From Rikenellaceae bacterium (GTDB lineage Bacteria; Bacteroidota; Bacteroidia; Bacteroidales; Rikenellaceae): a stretch of 64,000 bases of DNA. The notes under the pieces are model-generated. The model had not been told where the DNA came from. It saw only the letters and a program-made list of their open reading frames with translations, and did no database searches. Below, in pieces: positions 23,462-33,709 of this stretch (the first letter of the stretch is position 1; the number at the start of each line of letters is the position of its first letter). The DNA lies in the NCBI GenBank assembly GCA_902363575.1, contig CABJAJ010000005.1, positions 1-64,000 on the forward strand, in the 5' to 3' direction. Both the position numbers and the translations under genes were made by a program.

Positions 23462-24154
23462 ATGAAAAAAACAACCCGCCTTTTGCTGGCCGCAGGCGTA
23501 CTCCTGCTGGCCGCCGGATGCAAAGATTCCGACGAACCGACCGTCGTGCCGCCTCCCGACGGCACGCAGTTCAGCGAAACATTCATCCAACAGTATCTCG
23601 CGCCATCCGGCATCGAATTGTCGGCACGAACGATCAACGATCCCTCGACCACCTGCATTCACGTCAGGTTCGACGGCGAGCTGTACACCCCGGGAAGCGA
23701 ACAATTCGCAACCCTGAGCGAAGCCTACGGCGACACATCCTACAACAACCCCCTCGTTCCGTTCTCGAATCTGGCACTCGCCGAAACGATTCGGGCCGTC
23801 TCCGTGCGTTGGACGCCGCTCGGGGCAGCCGCCGACGGGACCCGCACACTCGATGCGGTGACGCATATCGGCACAGCAAGCCTCTATGCATTTGTCCGCA
23901 ACGGTTACCGCGACGACGCGGAGGCGTTCCCCGACGCGCTCTCTTTCCTGGGCTGCTATCAGCAATACGGCCACAAGCCGGTGTATGAACCGGTCGGAGA
24001 ACTCGACATCGACGATACAACGCTCATCGCCTACGAAGACTGCAACCTGCTGCTGCCCGCGGCGGAGCTTGCCTCCGGCGGCACCCTGGAAGTCGGACTG
24101 ACCGTCGGCACGCATACGTTCACCGCAACGCTCGCCCTCTCTCCGGCGAAGTAA
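23462..24154 (+). CDS. Lipoprotein of unknown function linked to C10 peptidase
   Basis: A 230-residue predicted lipoprotein with lipobox LLAAGC (Cys 20). The mature protein is beta-rich with segments such as CIHVRFDGELYTPGS, AVSVRWTPLG and TLEVGLTVGTHTFTATL. I do not recognise the family. It lies 12 bp after the C10 peptidase gene and shares its terminator, so the two are probably one operon; a substrate, partner or inhibitor role is possible (in Bacteroides and Streptococcus, C10 peptidases have adjacent inhibitor genes), but the sequence does not show a Spi domain. Its base composition is GC-rich like the host, unlike the peptidase gene. Confidence 0.7.
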   Translation: MKKTTRLLLAAGVLLLAAGCKDSDEPTVVPPPDGTQFSETFIQQYLAPSGIELSARTINDPSTTCIHVRFDGELYTPGSEQFATLSEAYGDTSYNNPLVPFSNLALAETIRAVSVRWTPLGAAADGTRTLDAVTHIGTASLYAFVRNGYRDDAEAFPDALSFLGCYQQYGHKPVYEPVGELDIDDTTLIAYEDCNLLLPAAELASGGTLEVGLTVGTHTFTATLALSPAK

Positions 24155-24175
24155 ACGGCACCGTCAAGACGCGGC

Positions 24176-24207
24176 AAAGGCGGAACGCATGAGCGTTCCG
24201 CCTTTGT
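24176..24207 (+). terminator. Terminator of the C10 peptidase operon
   Basis: Thirteen-bp stem AAAGGCGGAACGC (24176-24188) / GCGTTCCGCCTTT (24193-24205), loop ATGA, then TTTGTTC. Confidence 0.85.
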
Positions 24208-24232
24208 TCTGCCCGGGCCCCGGCAAAGAGCG

Positions 24233-24260
24233 GCGGCGGGATTCCGGAGAATCCCGCCGC
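24233..24260. terminator. Hairpin downstream of yidC
   Basis: Twelve-bp perfect stem: 24233-24244 with 24249-24260, loop of 4. On the minus strand it lies about 70 bp after the yidC stop codon and is followed by TCTTTG; it probably ends the yidC transcript. Confidence 0.65.
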
Positions 24261-24328
24261 TGCATATGCACTCGAGTCGTCGGCCGATAGCGGAAGCGAC
24301 TCCGCACGGACGCGCCCTCCGTGCCGAC

Positions 24329-26266
24329 CTACTTGCGTTTGCCGCGCTGCTGCGCCTCCTGCTGGCGCATCATCTCCTCATAACGCTGGGCGAACTTCGA
24401 TTTCTTGCGGTTGCCGTTCTTGGCGGCATTGGCCTGCATGACGGCATGGATCTTTTCGTCGTCCACCATACGCCGGATCAGGAGCGTCTGACCAATGGTG
24501 AGCAGGTTGGCCAGCAGATAGTAGTAGCACAGGCCGCTGGAATAGCTGTTGAACCACAGAAGCATCATCACCGGCATCATGTAAACCATCATAAACTTCA
24601 TGCCCGCCATCTGGGGCTGCGACGAGGCGGTCTGCTGGTAGTTGATGTAGGAGAAGGCGAAGAGCGACACGGCCATCAGCAGGGCAAAAAGGCTCACATG
24701 ATCGCCGTAGAAGGGGATCTTGAACGGCAACTGGAGGATGCTGTCATAGGACGAGAGGTCGCCGGCCCACAGGAACGACTGGTCGCGCAGTTCGATCGAG
24801 GCGGGGAAGAAACGGAACATCGCGATGATGATGGGCATCTGAATCAACATGGGGATACAGCCTCCCATGGGGTTGATGCCGGCCTTTTTGTAGAGTTCCA
24901 TCGTCGCCTGCTGACGCTTCATGGCGTCCTCCTGCTTGGGATATTTCTTGTTGAGCTCATCGACCTGCGGCTTGATAAGCCGCATTTTGGCCATCGAGAC
25001 ATAGCTCTTATAGGTGAGCGGCGAAATGACGAGCTTCACCAGGATGGCCAGGATCAGGATAATCAGGCCGAAGCTGGCGATGTATTGCCGCAGGAAATCG
25101 AAGACCGGAATCACGAACCAGCGGTTCACCCAGCCGAAGATACCCCATCCGAGCGGAATGAGCCGCTCCAGGACGAGCGGCTGCCCGTCGTCGGTGACCT
25201 TCTTCAGAATCGCGTATTTGTTCGGCCCGAGGTAAAAGGCGAACCGATACCCCTCGACCTGCCCGTTGTAGGGCACGGTCATCGAAGCGGCGAAATCCTT
25301 GATGTAGCCCGTCTCCGGCTTGGCTGTGTCGAACGACAGGTCGGCGTTCGAGAAATTATCCCGCGCGATGAATACCGAAGAGAAGAACTGCTGTTTGAAA
25401 GCCACCCAGTTGAGCGAGGTCGAGACCTTCTTGCTCTTTTCGGCTTCGCTCGTACCCAGGTCCTCGATCGACGACTCGCCGGGGAAGCGGTAGGAGACGG
25501 TGGTGTACATGTTCTCGTTCTGGAATCCCCGCTCGTTCTGGTAGGAGCGGTTGCGCCAGTCGATCCCGACGGAGGTCTGGTTGGCCATGCGGGGCGCCAT
25601 GTTGCGCAGCCGCACGTCGAAATCCACGAGGTAGTCCCGCTCGGGCGCCTCACTGTCGTAAATGCGGTATTCGTACTCGATGGCTGCGTCGCCGTCCACG
25701 GGCAGGCGCATGACCACGGTCTGCATGTCGCCGTCACGTCGCACAGGATCGACCTCAAATACGTAATCCGACGTATTGACCTGACTGTTATTCAGTCCGT
25801 TGCGGATGTAGAGCGAAAGGTTGAAACGTGCGGTGGCCGGATCGAAAAGCTGCACCGGCTCAGTCCGCTCCCCACGGGGGGCATAGCGGGTGTAATCCTT
25901 GAGCGTCACCCCGACGATCTGACCGCCCCGGCTCGAAAAGTCGATCCGCAGCACATCGTTCTCGACCGTCAGCCCCGACTCTTCACGCACGGCCGCCCCG
26001 GCGAGGGTCTCCCCCACCATGTCGGCCTGCTGCCGCAACAGGGCGGCGGAATCCGCCTGCACGTTCCCTGCCCCGGGCGATGCGGCGGTGCTGTCCGCCG
26101 TCATCCGTGGCGGCACGGCAGGCATCGCGGGCTGCTGCGATGCCAGGTATTCCTGGTATTTGCGGACCTGTTCCTGGTATTTTTTCTGCTGGTTGGCATT
26201 GAAGACGAGGAAACCCACGAAAACAAGGGCCACCACGACACCGCCGATAATTGTCTTTTTATCCAT
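24329..26266 (-). CDS. yidC: Membrane protein insertase YidC
   Basis: A 645-residue inner-membrane protein, the length expected for Gram-negative YidC. An N-terminal helix (residues 5-24) is followed by a large periplasmic domain (about 60-360) and the C-terminal Oxa1 core with five helices, including LTYKSYVSMAKMRLIKPQV, MGGCIPMLIQMPIIIAMFRFF and the ASSQPQMAGMKFMMVYMMPVMML stretch. The C-terminal tail is basic (QQRGKRK), which suits ribosome contact. It inserts and folds inner-membrane proteins with or without SecYEG. It starts 24 bp after pyrG and is probably co-transcribed with it. Confidence 0.96.
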   Translation of the reverse strand: MDKKTIIGGVVVALVFVGFLVFNANQQKKYQEQVRKYQEYLASQQPAMPAVPPRMTADSTAASPGAGNVQADSAALLRQQADMVGETLAGAAVREESGLTVENDVLRIDFSSRGGQIVGVTLKDYTRYAPRGERTEPVQLFDPATARFNLSLYIRNGLNNSQVNTSDYVFEVDPVRRDGDMQTVVMRLPVDGDAAIEYEYRIYDSEAPERDYLVDFDVRLRNMAPRMANQTSVGIDWRNRSYQNERGFQNENMYTTVSYRFPGESSIEDLGTSEAEKSKKVSTSLNWVAFKQQFFSSVFIARDNFSNADLSFDTAKPETGYIKDFAASMTVPYNGQVEGYRFAFYLGPNKYAILKKVTDDGQPLVLERLIPLGWGIFGWVNRWFVIPVFDFLRQYIASFGLIILILAILVKLVISPLTYKSYVSMAKMRLIKPQVDELNKKYPKQEDAMKRQQATMELYKKAGINPMGGCIPMLIQMPIIIAMFRFFPASIELRDQSFLWAGDLSSYDSILQLPFKIPFYGDHVSLFALLMAVSLFAFSYINYQQTASSQPQMAGMKFMMVYMMPVMMLLWFNSYSSGLCYYYLLANLLTIGQTLLIRRMVDDEKIHAVMQANAAKNGNRKKSKFAQRYEEMMRQQEAQQRGKRK

Positions 26267-26290
26267 AAACTGTCGATTAACTCGTTACTT

Positions 26291-27916
<1,626 letters not shown>

Positions 27917-27941
27917 CTATCTGTTTACATTCGTTTCACAC

Positions 27942-28016
27942 AAAAACGAATTTCGCACTCCGGCGTTCTTGCCCGGCCTCGCGGCCCGGACGGAATCGGA
28001 CGGAATCCGAAATTCG
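27942..28016 (-). terminator. Long hairpin between DUF349 gene and pyrG
   Basis: On the minus strand CGAATTTCG (28008-28016) pairs with CGAAATTCG (27947-27955); a GC-rich inner arm (GGGCC/GGCC region, about 27971-27990) also pairs, and five T residues follow (27942-27946). It could end the DUF349 transcript or attenuate read-through into pyrG. Confidence 0.65.
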
Positions 28017-28027
28017 GTAATCGGGAG

Positions 28028-30232
28028 CTATTGTTCGCCCCGGTCGATCAGGCGCACCTTCTCGATGGCAGCCTGCATCTCGGCCTTGGCCCGCTCGATC
28101 TTCTGCCGCACGTCGGCCACGAGCGCCTCGGCGTTTTTCGACCGGGCAAAGAAGCCGATGTTGTTCTCCAGCAGGGCGATCTCCTGCTCGAGCTGGCGCA
28201 CCTTGCCGTAGAGCCGGTCCCGCTCGGTGCGCAGCCGCTTGTCACCCGTGCTGCGCAGCGTGGAGACCTTCTCCTTGAAACGGTTCATCGAGCGGTCGCG
28301 CTCGCTGCCCCGCAACGCCTCGAACAGCCTGTCCACGGCTGCCTTGTAGCGTTTCTGCATCGCCTCCTTGCGCTTGATCGGAACGAACCCGATCTCCGTC
28401 CAGCGGCGCTGGAAATCGCGTATGGCCTCGAAGCCGGCGGACGCGGCGTCGGCGGCCTCCATCTCCTCGAGCAGCGCCTCCTTGAGCCGGAGGTTCTCCT
28501 CGTACTGGCCGTCCACGGCGGAAAAATGCTTGTTCTTGCGCTCGAAGAAACTGTCGCAGGCGGCGCGGAACCGCTTCCAGATCTGGTCGGAATGTCGGCG
28601 CGGCACGGGCCCGACCTCCTTCCACCGCGCCTGAAGGGCGATCAGCTCGTCGGTCGTCTTTTTCCACTCCTCGCTCCGGGCGAGCGCTTCGGCGGCCAGA
28701 CAGATTTCATTCTTGAGCGCAAGGTTATGTTCCATCTCGCTTTTCAGCCCGGCGTAGTAAGCCCGTTTGGCCTCGAAGAAACGGTCGCAGGCACCGCGGA
28801 AACGCTCGTAGATGCGGTTGTTGTCCTTCTTCGGGGCGAACCCGATGGTCTTCCATACCTTCTGCACCTCCAGCAGCCGGTCGCTGGCGCGATTCCACTC
28901 CTTGCGCGTGGTCATGGGCTGGGCGAGAAGCTCCTCGGCCCGGCTGCAGAGTTCGGCTTTGAGCTCCAGGTTGCGCTGCTGCTCGGCCTTGATCTCCTCG
29001 AAATAGGCCTGATGCCGTTTATTGACCCGGCTCGATGCCTCCTTGAACCGCTCCCAGAGCGCCTCCTTGTATTCGTTGGCTACGGGGCCGGTTTCCCGCC
29101 ATTCGTCATGGAGCTTCTGCAATTTGCGGAACGCCTCGATGACCGACGGCTCGTCCGCCAGCGCCTCGGCGCTCTCGCACAGCGCTGTTTTCTGCTCGTA
29201 GTTGCGCTTAAGGTCCAGGTCGCGCAGCTCCTTATTGATCTTGATGAAGTTGTAGAAATTCTCGACATGCAGGTTGTAGGTCTCCCACAAATCCTTGACA
29301 TACTGCTGCGGCACGGGCCCCGTCTCTCTCCAGCGCTGCTGCAATTCGCGGAACCGGTTGAACGTGTGGCCCACCGTCTCGTCGGAATCGACCAGTTCGC
29401 GCAGCTCGTCGATAAGCTGCTGCTTGACCTTGAGGTTGGCCTCCTTGACCGCATCCAGCCCGGCGATGAACTCGTCGCGGCGACGGCGGTACTCGCGGAA
29501 GAGGTCTTTCAGACGCGCTTCCGAAGCGTCGGGCACCGGTACGAAAACCGCATCCTCGCCGTTCTGCTCCGCGAACCGGCGGCGGAGGGCCTCCCCGTCG
29601 GCGCGGTGGAGCTTATAGAACGCGATCTTGATCGCCTCGGCGTCGCGGCGCAGGGTCTGCACCGGTTTTTCGGCAAGCAGGGCGGCGAACAGATCGACCA
29701 GCTCCTCCTTTGTGCGACCCGCGTAGTCCCCGTCGTCCGTCGCAGGCTCCCCGGCCTCCTCGGGAGTCTCCTCCCCCAGATCGAGTCCTGCCTGACGGGC
29801 TGCCAGCTCGGCCTCCTCGTCCGCAAAATCGACCTGCTGCCGGTGCTGCTCCTCTTCCGTCGAATCGGACGGGGTATCCGGGGCATCCGCCGCCGATTCT
29901 GCGGCAGGCTCCTGCAGGGCATCTGCTGCGGTCTCAACCGCCCCGTGGGCCGTCCCCTCCGAGGCAACCGCCTCGGATGCGACTTCCGCGCATCCGGCAT
30001 CCGCCTGTCCGCTTACGGAAGAGGCAGACGGACTATCTCCCGCACCCTCCTCCCGGGGCAGCGGCTCACCCGCAGGTCGGGCCTCGTCGGACGACGCTCC
30101 GGCATCCGGCGCGCAAGCCGGCGCAGCGGCATCGGGCGCCCCTGCGGTTTCGGTGGATAGGGAATTCGTTGCGTCGTCGGGATTGCCCGCACAGGGATCG
30201 CAGGCGGAGAGGTTGGTGTTTTCGGTAGCCAT
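28028..30232 (-). CDS. DUF349 repeat protein
   Basis: A 734-residue cytosolic protein. The first ~200 residues are acidic, low in complexity and rich in Ala, Glu, Asp, Ser and Pro. The rest is a series of about six DUF349 repeats of 70-75 residues, each with a W..(T/V)G.(V/A)P pattern, for example RWRETGPVPQQY, EWRETGPVANEY, VWKTIGFAPKKD and RWKEVGPVPRRH, forming long helical hairpins. Such proteins are widespread in Bacteroidetes; the role is unknown. The start at 30232 (MATENTNLS) is chosen because the TATATTTG promoter element at 30282-30289 excludes the longer frame. Confidence 0.88.
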   Translation of the reverse strand: MATENTNLSACDPCAGNPDDATNSLSTETAGAPDAAAPACAPDAGASSDEARPAGEPLPREEGAGDSPSASSVSGQADAGCAEVASEAVASEGTAHGAVETAADALQEPAAESAADAPDTPSDSTEEEQHRQQVDFADEEAELAARQAGLDLGEETPEEAGEPATDDGDYAGRTKEELVDLFAALLAEKPVQTLRRDAEAIKIAFYKLHRADGEALRRRFAEQNGEDAVFVPVPDASEARLKDLFREYRRRRDEFIAGLDAVKEANLKVKQQLIDELRELVDSDETVGHTFNRFRELQQRWRETGPVPQQYVKDLWETYNLHVENFYNFIKINKELRDLDLKRNYEQKTALCESAEALADEPSVIEAFRKLQKLHDEWRETGPVANEYKEALWERFKEASSRVNKRHQAYFEEIKAEQQRNLELKAELCSRAEELLAQPMTTRKEWNRASDRLLEVQKVWKTIGFAPKKDNNRIYERFRGACDRFFEAKRAYYAGLKSEMEHNLALKNEICLAAEALARSEEWKKTTDELIALQARWKEVGPVPRRHSDQIWKRFRAACDSFFERKNKHFSAVDGQYEENLRLKEALLEEMEAADAASAGFEAIRDFQRRWTEIGFVPIKRKEAMQKRYKAAVDRLFEALRGSERDRSMNRFKEKVSTLRSTGDKRLRTERDRLYGKVRQLEQEIALLENNIGFFARSKNAEALVADVRQKIERAKAEMQAAIEKVRLIDRGEQ

Positions 30233-30281
30233 TGCAGTTAACAATTTGAATTCTTCGCTATACCAGGGTATAGAAATCCGA

Positions 30282-30289
30282 CAAATATA
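30282..30289 (-). promoter_or_regulatory. -7 element of the DUF349 gene
   Basis: TATATTTG on the minus strand, 50 bp before the start at 30232. Confidence 0.6.
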
Positions 30290-30359
30290 ACCATTTTTCC
30301 GGTGCCAGCACAGAATTTGCCGATAAAAAATGTTACCTTCGCATAAAATACGACATGCC

Positions 30360-31025
30360 ATGAGTCACCGCATCCTGCTCATCGACGACGAGGCCGACAT
30401 CCTCGAATTCATGGAATACAACCTCCGGAAAGCGGGCCACGAGGTCTTTACCGCGCAGAACGGGGCCGACGGACTCCGGCAGGCCGCCCTGCACCGGCCC
30501 CATCTGATTCTGCTCGACCGGATGATGCCCGTGATGGACGGCATGGAGACCTGCCGCGCGATTCGCGCCGATCCGGCCCTGCGCGACACGATGATCGTCT
30601 TTCTGTCGGCCCTGAGCGAGGAGGAGCACCAGATCGCCGGGTTCGGTGCGGGAGCCGACGACTACATCGCCAAGCCGGTGAAGATGAAAATTCTCATGAG
30701 CCGCGTGCAGGCCATCCTCAAACGCATCGACGGGGAGCGGCAGCCCGACGCATCCGACGGGCTGGAAATCGACCGCGAGCGTTACGTGGTGAAGCTCGAC
30801 GGCCGGCCGATCGCGCTACCTCGCAAGGAGTTCGCCCTGCTCGGCCTGCTCCACTCCGCTCCCGGAAAACTCTTTTCGCGCGAAGAGATCTACGCCCGCA
30901 TCTGGGGCAGCGAGGTGGTCGTGGGCGACCGCACCATCGACGTGCACATCCGCAAACTGCGCCAGAAAATCGGGCCGCGGCACATCGTCACCGTCAAGGG
31001 CGTGGGCTACAAATACGAGCCTTAG
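30360..31025 (+). CDS. OmpR/PhoB-family response regulator (orphan)
   Basis: A 221-residue regulator with an N-terminal receiver domain and a C-terminal winged-helix DNA-binding domain. The acidic pair is in LLIDDEAD (Asp 9, Asp 10), the phosphorylated Asp is 53 in ILLDRMMP, and the Lys is in DYIAKPVK near residue 105. The effector domain has ALPRKEFALLGLLHSAPG and the recognition helix region GDRTIDVHIRKLRQKIG. All phosphotransfer residues are present. No histidine kinase gene is adjacent, so its partner is encoded elsewhere. It stands divergent from the DUF349 gene; TACCTTCG at 30334-30341 is a possible -7 element. Confidence 0.93.
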   Translation: MSHRILLIDDEADILEFMEYNLRKAGHEVFTAQNGADGLRQAALHRPHLILLDRMMPVMDGMETCRAIRADPALRDTMIVFLSALSEEEHQIAGFGAGADDYIAKPVKMKILMSRVQAILKRIDGERQPDASDGLEIDRERYVVKLDGRPIALPRKEFALLGLLHSAPGKLFSREEIYARIWGSEVVVGDRTIDVHIRKLRQKIGPRHIVTVKGVGYKYEP

Positions 31026-31102
31026 CCGACGATGGAGAAATATCCGCGATCTTTCGGGCCAAAAAAGGAGGCGTTTATTATGAATCGTAATCTTTTTTTG
31101 CC

Positions 31103-31110
31103 TAAATTTG
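31103..31110 (+). promoter_or_regulatory. -7 element of crcB
   Basis: TAAATTTG, 33 bp before the crcB start. The downstream ackA may share this transcript. Confidence 0.5.
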
Positions 31111-31143
31111 CGCGTTTTTATAACACAGCACATCCTTTCGGTT

Positions 31144-31515
31144 ATGATCCGTGAAATTCTCGCCGTCGGTGCAGGCGGAGCCCTGGGCAGCGTCGCCAGG
31201 TATCTGGTCGCCTGCGTCATGCTGCCGGGGCCGGGTTTCTGGGGCATCCCGGCGGGTACGCTGGCGGTCAATGCAGGCGGCTCGCTGCTGATCGGCCTGC
31301 TGATGCGGGCCCTGGCGGGGTCGCCCCTGCTGTGGCTGCTGACCGTCGGATTCTGCGGCGGGTTCACGACCTTCTCGACTTTCTCGGCCGAGCTCGTCGC
31401 CATGCTGCGGGCCGGGAACTACCCGGTCGCGGGGCTCTATGCCGTACTGAGCGTCGGGGTATGCGCCGCTGCGGTCGTCGCGGGCGCGGCGCTCGCGGAG
31501 GCGATGAAAAACTGA
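31144..31515 (+). CDS. crcB: Fluoride exporter CrcB/Fluc
   Basis: A 123-residue protein with four hydrophobic helices, matching the Fluc fluoride channel family, which works as an antiparallel dimer. Signatures are GGALGSVARYLV near residues 10-21, GTLAVNAGGSLLIG with the conserved Asn, and GFCGGFTTFSTFSAE with the Phe-box and central Thr/Ser residues. The start at 31144 (MIREIL) fits the family; the frame is open upstream to 31108, overlapping the -7 element. No fluoride riboswitch is recognised in the 118 bp upstream. It precedes ackA by 41 bp. Confidence 0.93.
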   Translation: MIREILAVGAGGALGSVARYLVACVMLPGPGFWGIPAGTLAVNAGGSLLIGLLMRALAGSPLLWLLTVGFCGGFTTFSTFSAELVAMLRAGNYPVAGLYAVLSVGVCAAAVVAGAALAEAMKN

Positions 31516-31556
31516 GGGTGCAAACGAAATTGCAGGAATTTAAAAAACATAGTTTT

Positions 31557-32765
31557 ATGATAATCTTAGTACTCAACTGCGGCAGTTCCTCGATCAAATA
31601 CCAGGTGATCGACATGCAGGGACAGACGGGCACGCTGCTGGCCAAAGGGCTCGTGGAGCGTATCGGCCTCAAAGAAGGCGACCTGACCCACAAACCGGTG
31701 GGCAAGGAGAAATTCGAGCTGCACCGTCCCATCCCCGACCACACCACCGGCATCAGCCTGGTGCTCGACGCCCTGACCGATCCCTCGCATGGGGTGATCC
31801 GCTCCCTGGACGAAGTGAAGGCGGTCGGCCACCGCGTGGCCCACGGCGGGGAGTACTTCCCCGAAAGCGTCGTGGTGACCGACGAGGTGAAGGAGAAGAT
31901 CCGCTCGCTGTTCGCCATCGCACCGCTGCACAACCCGGCCAACCTGGAGGGGGTGCTCTCCATCGAGCGGGTGCTGCCCGGCGTTGAGCAGGTCTGCGTT
32001 TTCGACACCTCGTTCCACCAGACCATCCCGGCGGTGAACTACATGTACGCCCTGCCTTACGAATACTACGAAAAATACCGTGTCCGCAAATACGGCTTCC
32101 ATGGCACCAGCCACAAGTACGTCGCCCATGCGGGTGCGGAACTGGCCGGCCTGGACCCCGCAAAGTCGAAAATCGTCACCTGTCACATCGGTAACGGCGC
32201 CTCCGCTACGGCGGTGCTCGACGGCCGGTCGTTCGACACGTCGATGGGCTTCTCGCCCGTGGACGGCCTGATGATGGGCACGCGCTGCGGCGAGGTCGAT
32301 CCGAGCGCCGTGACCTACATCGGCGAAAAGGAGGGCATGGACTACGACCGGCTGAACGCCATGATGAACAAGCGCTCGGGCGTCGAGGGCGTCTCGGGCG
32401 TCTCGAGCGACATGCGCGACATCGACCGCGCCTACGAGGAGGGGAATCCCCGTGCGGTGCTTGCGCGCGACATGTATTTCTCGCGCATCCGTCAGTATAT
32501 CGGCCGCTATGCCGCCGAGATGGGCGGCCTCGACCTGGTGGTCTTCACCGGAGGCGTGGGCGAGAACTCGCCCGAAATGCGCGAACAGGTCTGCGCGGGG
32601 CTGGAGTTCATGGGCCTGCGCTTTGACGCGGAGGCCAACCGCGGCGTGCGGGGCCGTGACAAAATCCTGTCGGCACCCGATTCGCGGGTCAGGGTCGCGG
32701 TCGTCTGCACCGACGAGGAGCTGATGATCGCCGCCGACACCTACCGTCTGGTCAGCCGCAAATAA
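31557..32765 (+). CDS. ackA: Acetate kinase
   Basis: A 402-residue enzyme converting acetyl phosphate and ADP to acetate and ATP. Signatures: LVLNCGSSSIKYQV at the start, GHRVAHGGEYF with the substrate Arg near residue 93, FDTSFHQTIP with the catalytic Asp, FHGTSHKYV, HIGNGASATAV, the DTSMGFSPVDGLMMGTR block, and GGVGENSPEMR near the C terminus. All active-site residues are present. The usual partner pta is not adjacent; instead ptb and buk follow, 31 bp downstream. The start at 31557 is fixed by homology. Confidence 0.96.
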   Translation: MIILVLNCGSSSIKYQVIDMQGQTGTLLAKGLVERIGLKEGDLTHKPVGKEKFELHRPIPDHTTGISLVLDALTDPSHGVIRSLDEVKAVGHRVAHGGEYFPESVVVTDEVKEKIRSLFAIAPLHNPANLEGVLSIERVLPGVEQVCVFDTSFHQTIPAVNYMYALPYEYYEKYRVRKYGFHGTSHKYVAHAGAELAGLDPAKSKIVTCHIGNGASATAVLDGRSFDTSMGFSPVDGLMMGTRCGEVDPSAVTYIGEKEGMDYDRLNAMMNKRSGVEGVSGVSSDMRDIDRAYEEGNPRAVLARDMYFSRIRQYIGRYAAEMGGLDLVVFTGGVGENSPEMREQVCAGLEFMGLRFDAEANRGVRGRDKILSAPDSRVRVAVVCTDEELMIAADTYRLVSRK

Positions 32766-32796
32766 CCGCAAACAACCATTTAAAATCTACTATACC

Positions 32797-33702
32797 ATGA
32801 TCCAACACCTTACCGAAATCGTCGAGGAGGCGAGAAAGCGGGGCAAAAAACGGCTGGCCGTGGCCTACGGCCAGGATTCACATACTCTTCAGGCCGTCTA
32901 TGAAGCCTACCGCGAGGGGCTCGTCGAGCCGACGCTCTACGGTCAGCGCAGCGTCATCGAGGAGGTCTGCCGCCAGGAAAACATCGATATCAACGCCTTC
33001 AAGATCGTCGATGAGAGCGTGGACGTAAACTGCGTCCGGATGGCGGTGGCCGCCGTGGTCGCGGGGGACGCCGACGTGCTGATGAAGGGCCTCGTTTCGA
33101 CCGACAAGTACATGCGCGGCATCCTCAACAAGGACGCCGGCCTGTTTCCGCCCAAAGGGGTGCTGAGCCACGTCTCGGTCGTCGAGATGCCCTGCTACCA
33201 CAAGCTGCTCGTCATCTCGGACGTGGCGGTGATTCCGCTGCCCGACTTCAAGCAGAAGATGGTCATTATCAACTACCTGTCGAAAACGGCCCGGATGCTG
33301 GGCATCAAGACGCCGAAGATCGCCTGCATCGCCCCTTCGGAACAGGTGCTTCCCAACGTGATCTCCTCCACCGAGGGGGCATTGCTCGCCAAGATGGGCG
33401 ACCGCGGACAACTGGGCGACGTGATCGTGGACGGCCCGCTGTCGCTCGACGTGGCGCTCTACAAGGAGGTCGCCGAGCACAAGAAAGTGCGCGGCTCGGC
33501 CGTCGCCGGCGATCCCGACTGCCTGCTCTTCCCCAACCTGGAGTCGGCCAACGTATTCTTCAAGTCGGCCACCCATTTCTGCAACGGCGAGATCGCCGCA
33601 ATGGTCATGGGTACGAAGGTGCCGTGCGTGCTCACCTCGCGCGGCGACACGAGCCGCACCAAGCTCTTCTCGATCGCACTCGCCTGTCTGGCCGCCAAAT
33701 AA
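32797..33702 (+). CDS. ptb: Phosphate butyryltransferase (acyl phosphotransferase)
   Basis: A 301-residue enzyme of the phosphate acetyl/butyryltransferase family, which moves the acyl group between CoA and phosphate. Signatures: GDADVLMKGLVSTDKYMRGIL, LSHVSVVEMP, SDVAVIPLPDFKQK, and VDGPLSLDVALYKE near residues 211-225. Length and its place directly before buk fit Ptb better than Pta. In Bacteroidales this pair is thought to work on butyrate or branched-chain acyl-CoA from amino-acid breakdown. It lies between ackA and buk in the same direction, which suggests one operon. Confidence 0.92.
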   Translation: MIQHLTEIVEEARKRGKKRLAVAYGQDSHTLQAVYEAYREGLVEPTLYGQRSVIEEVCRQENIDINAFKIVDESVDVNCVRMAVAAVVAGDADVLMKGLVSTDKYMRGILNKDAGLFPPKGVLSHVSVVEMPCYHKLLVISDVAVIPLPDFKQKMVIINYLSKTARMLGIKTPKIACIAPSEQVLPNVISSTEGALLAKMGDRGQLGDVIVDGPLSLDVALYKEVAEHKKVRGSAVAGDPDCLLFPNLESANVFFKSATHFCNGEIAAMVMGTKVPCVLTSRGDTSRTKLFSIALACLAAK

Positions 33703-33709
33703 AGAGGAT

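Noticed and set aside
31026..31143. Fluoride riboswitch upstream of crcB
   Set aside because: A short GATGG-like string occurs, but the rest of the fluoride aptamer consensus is missing.
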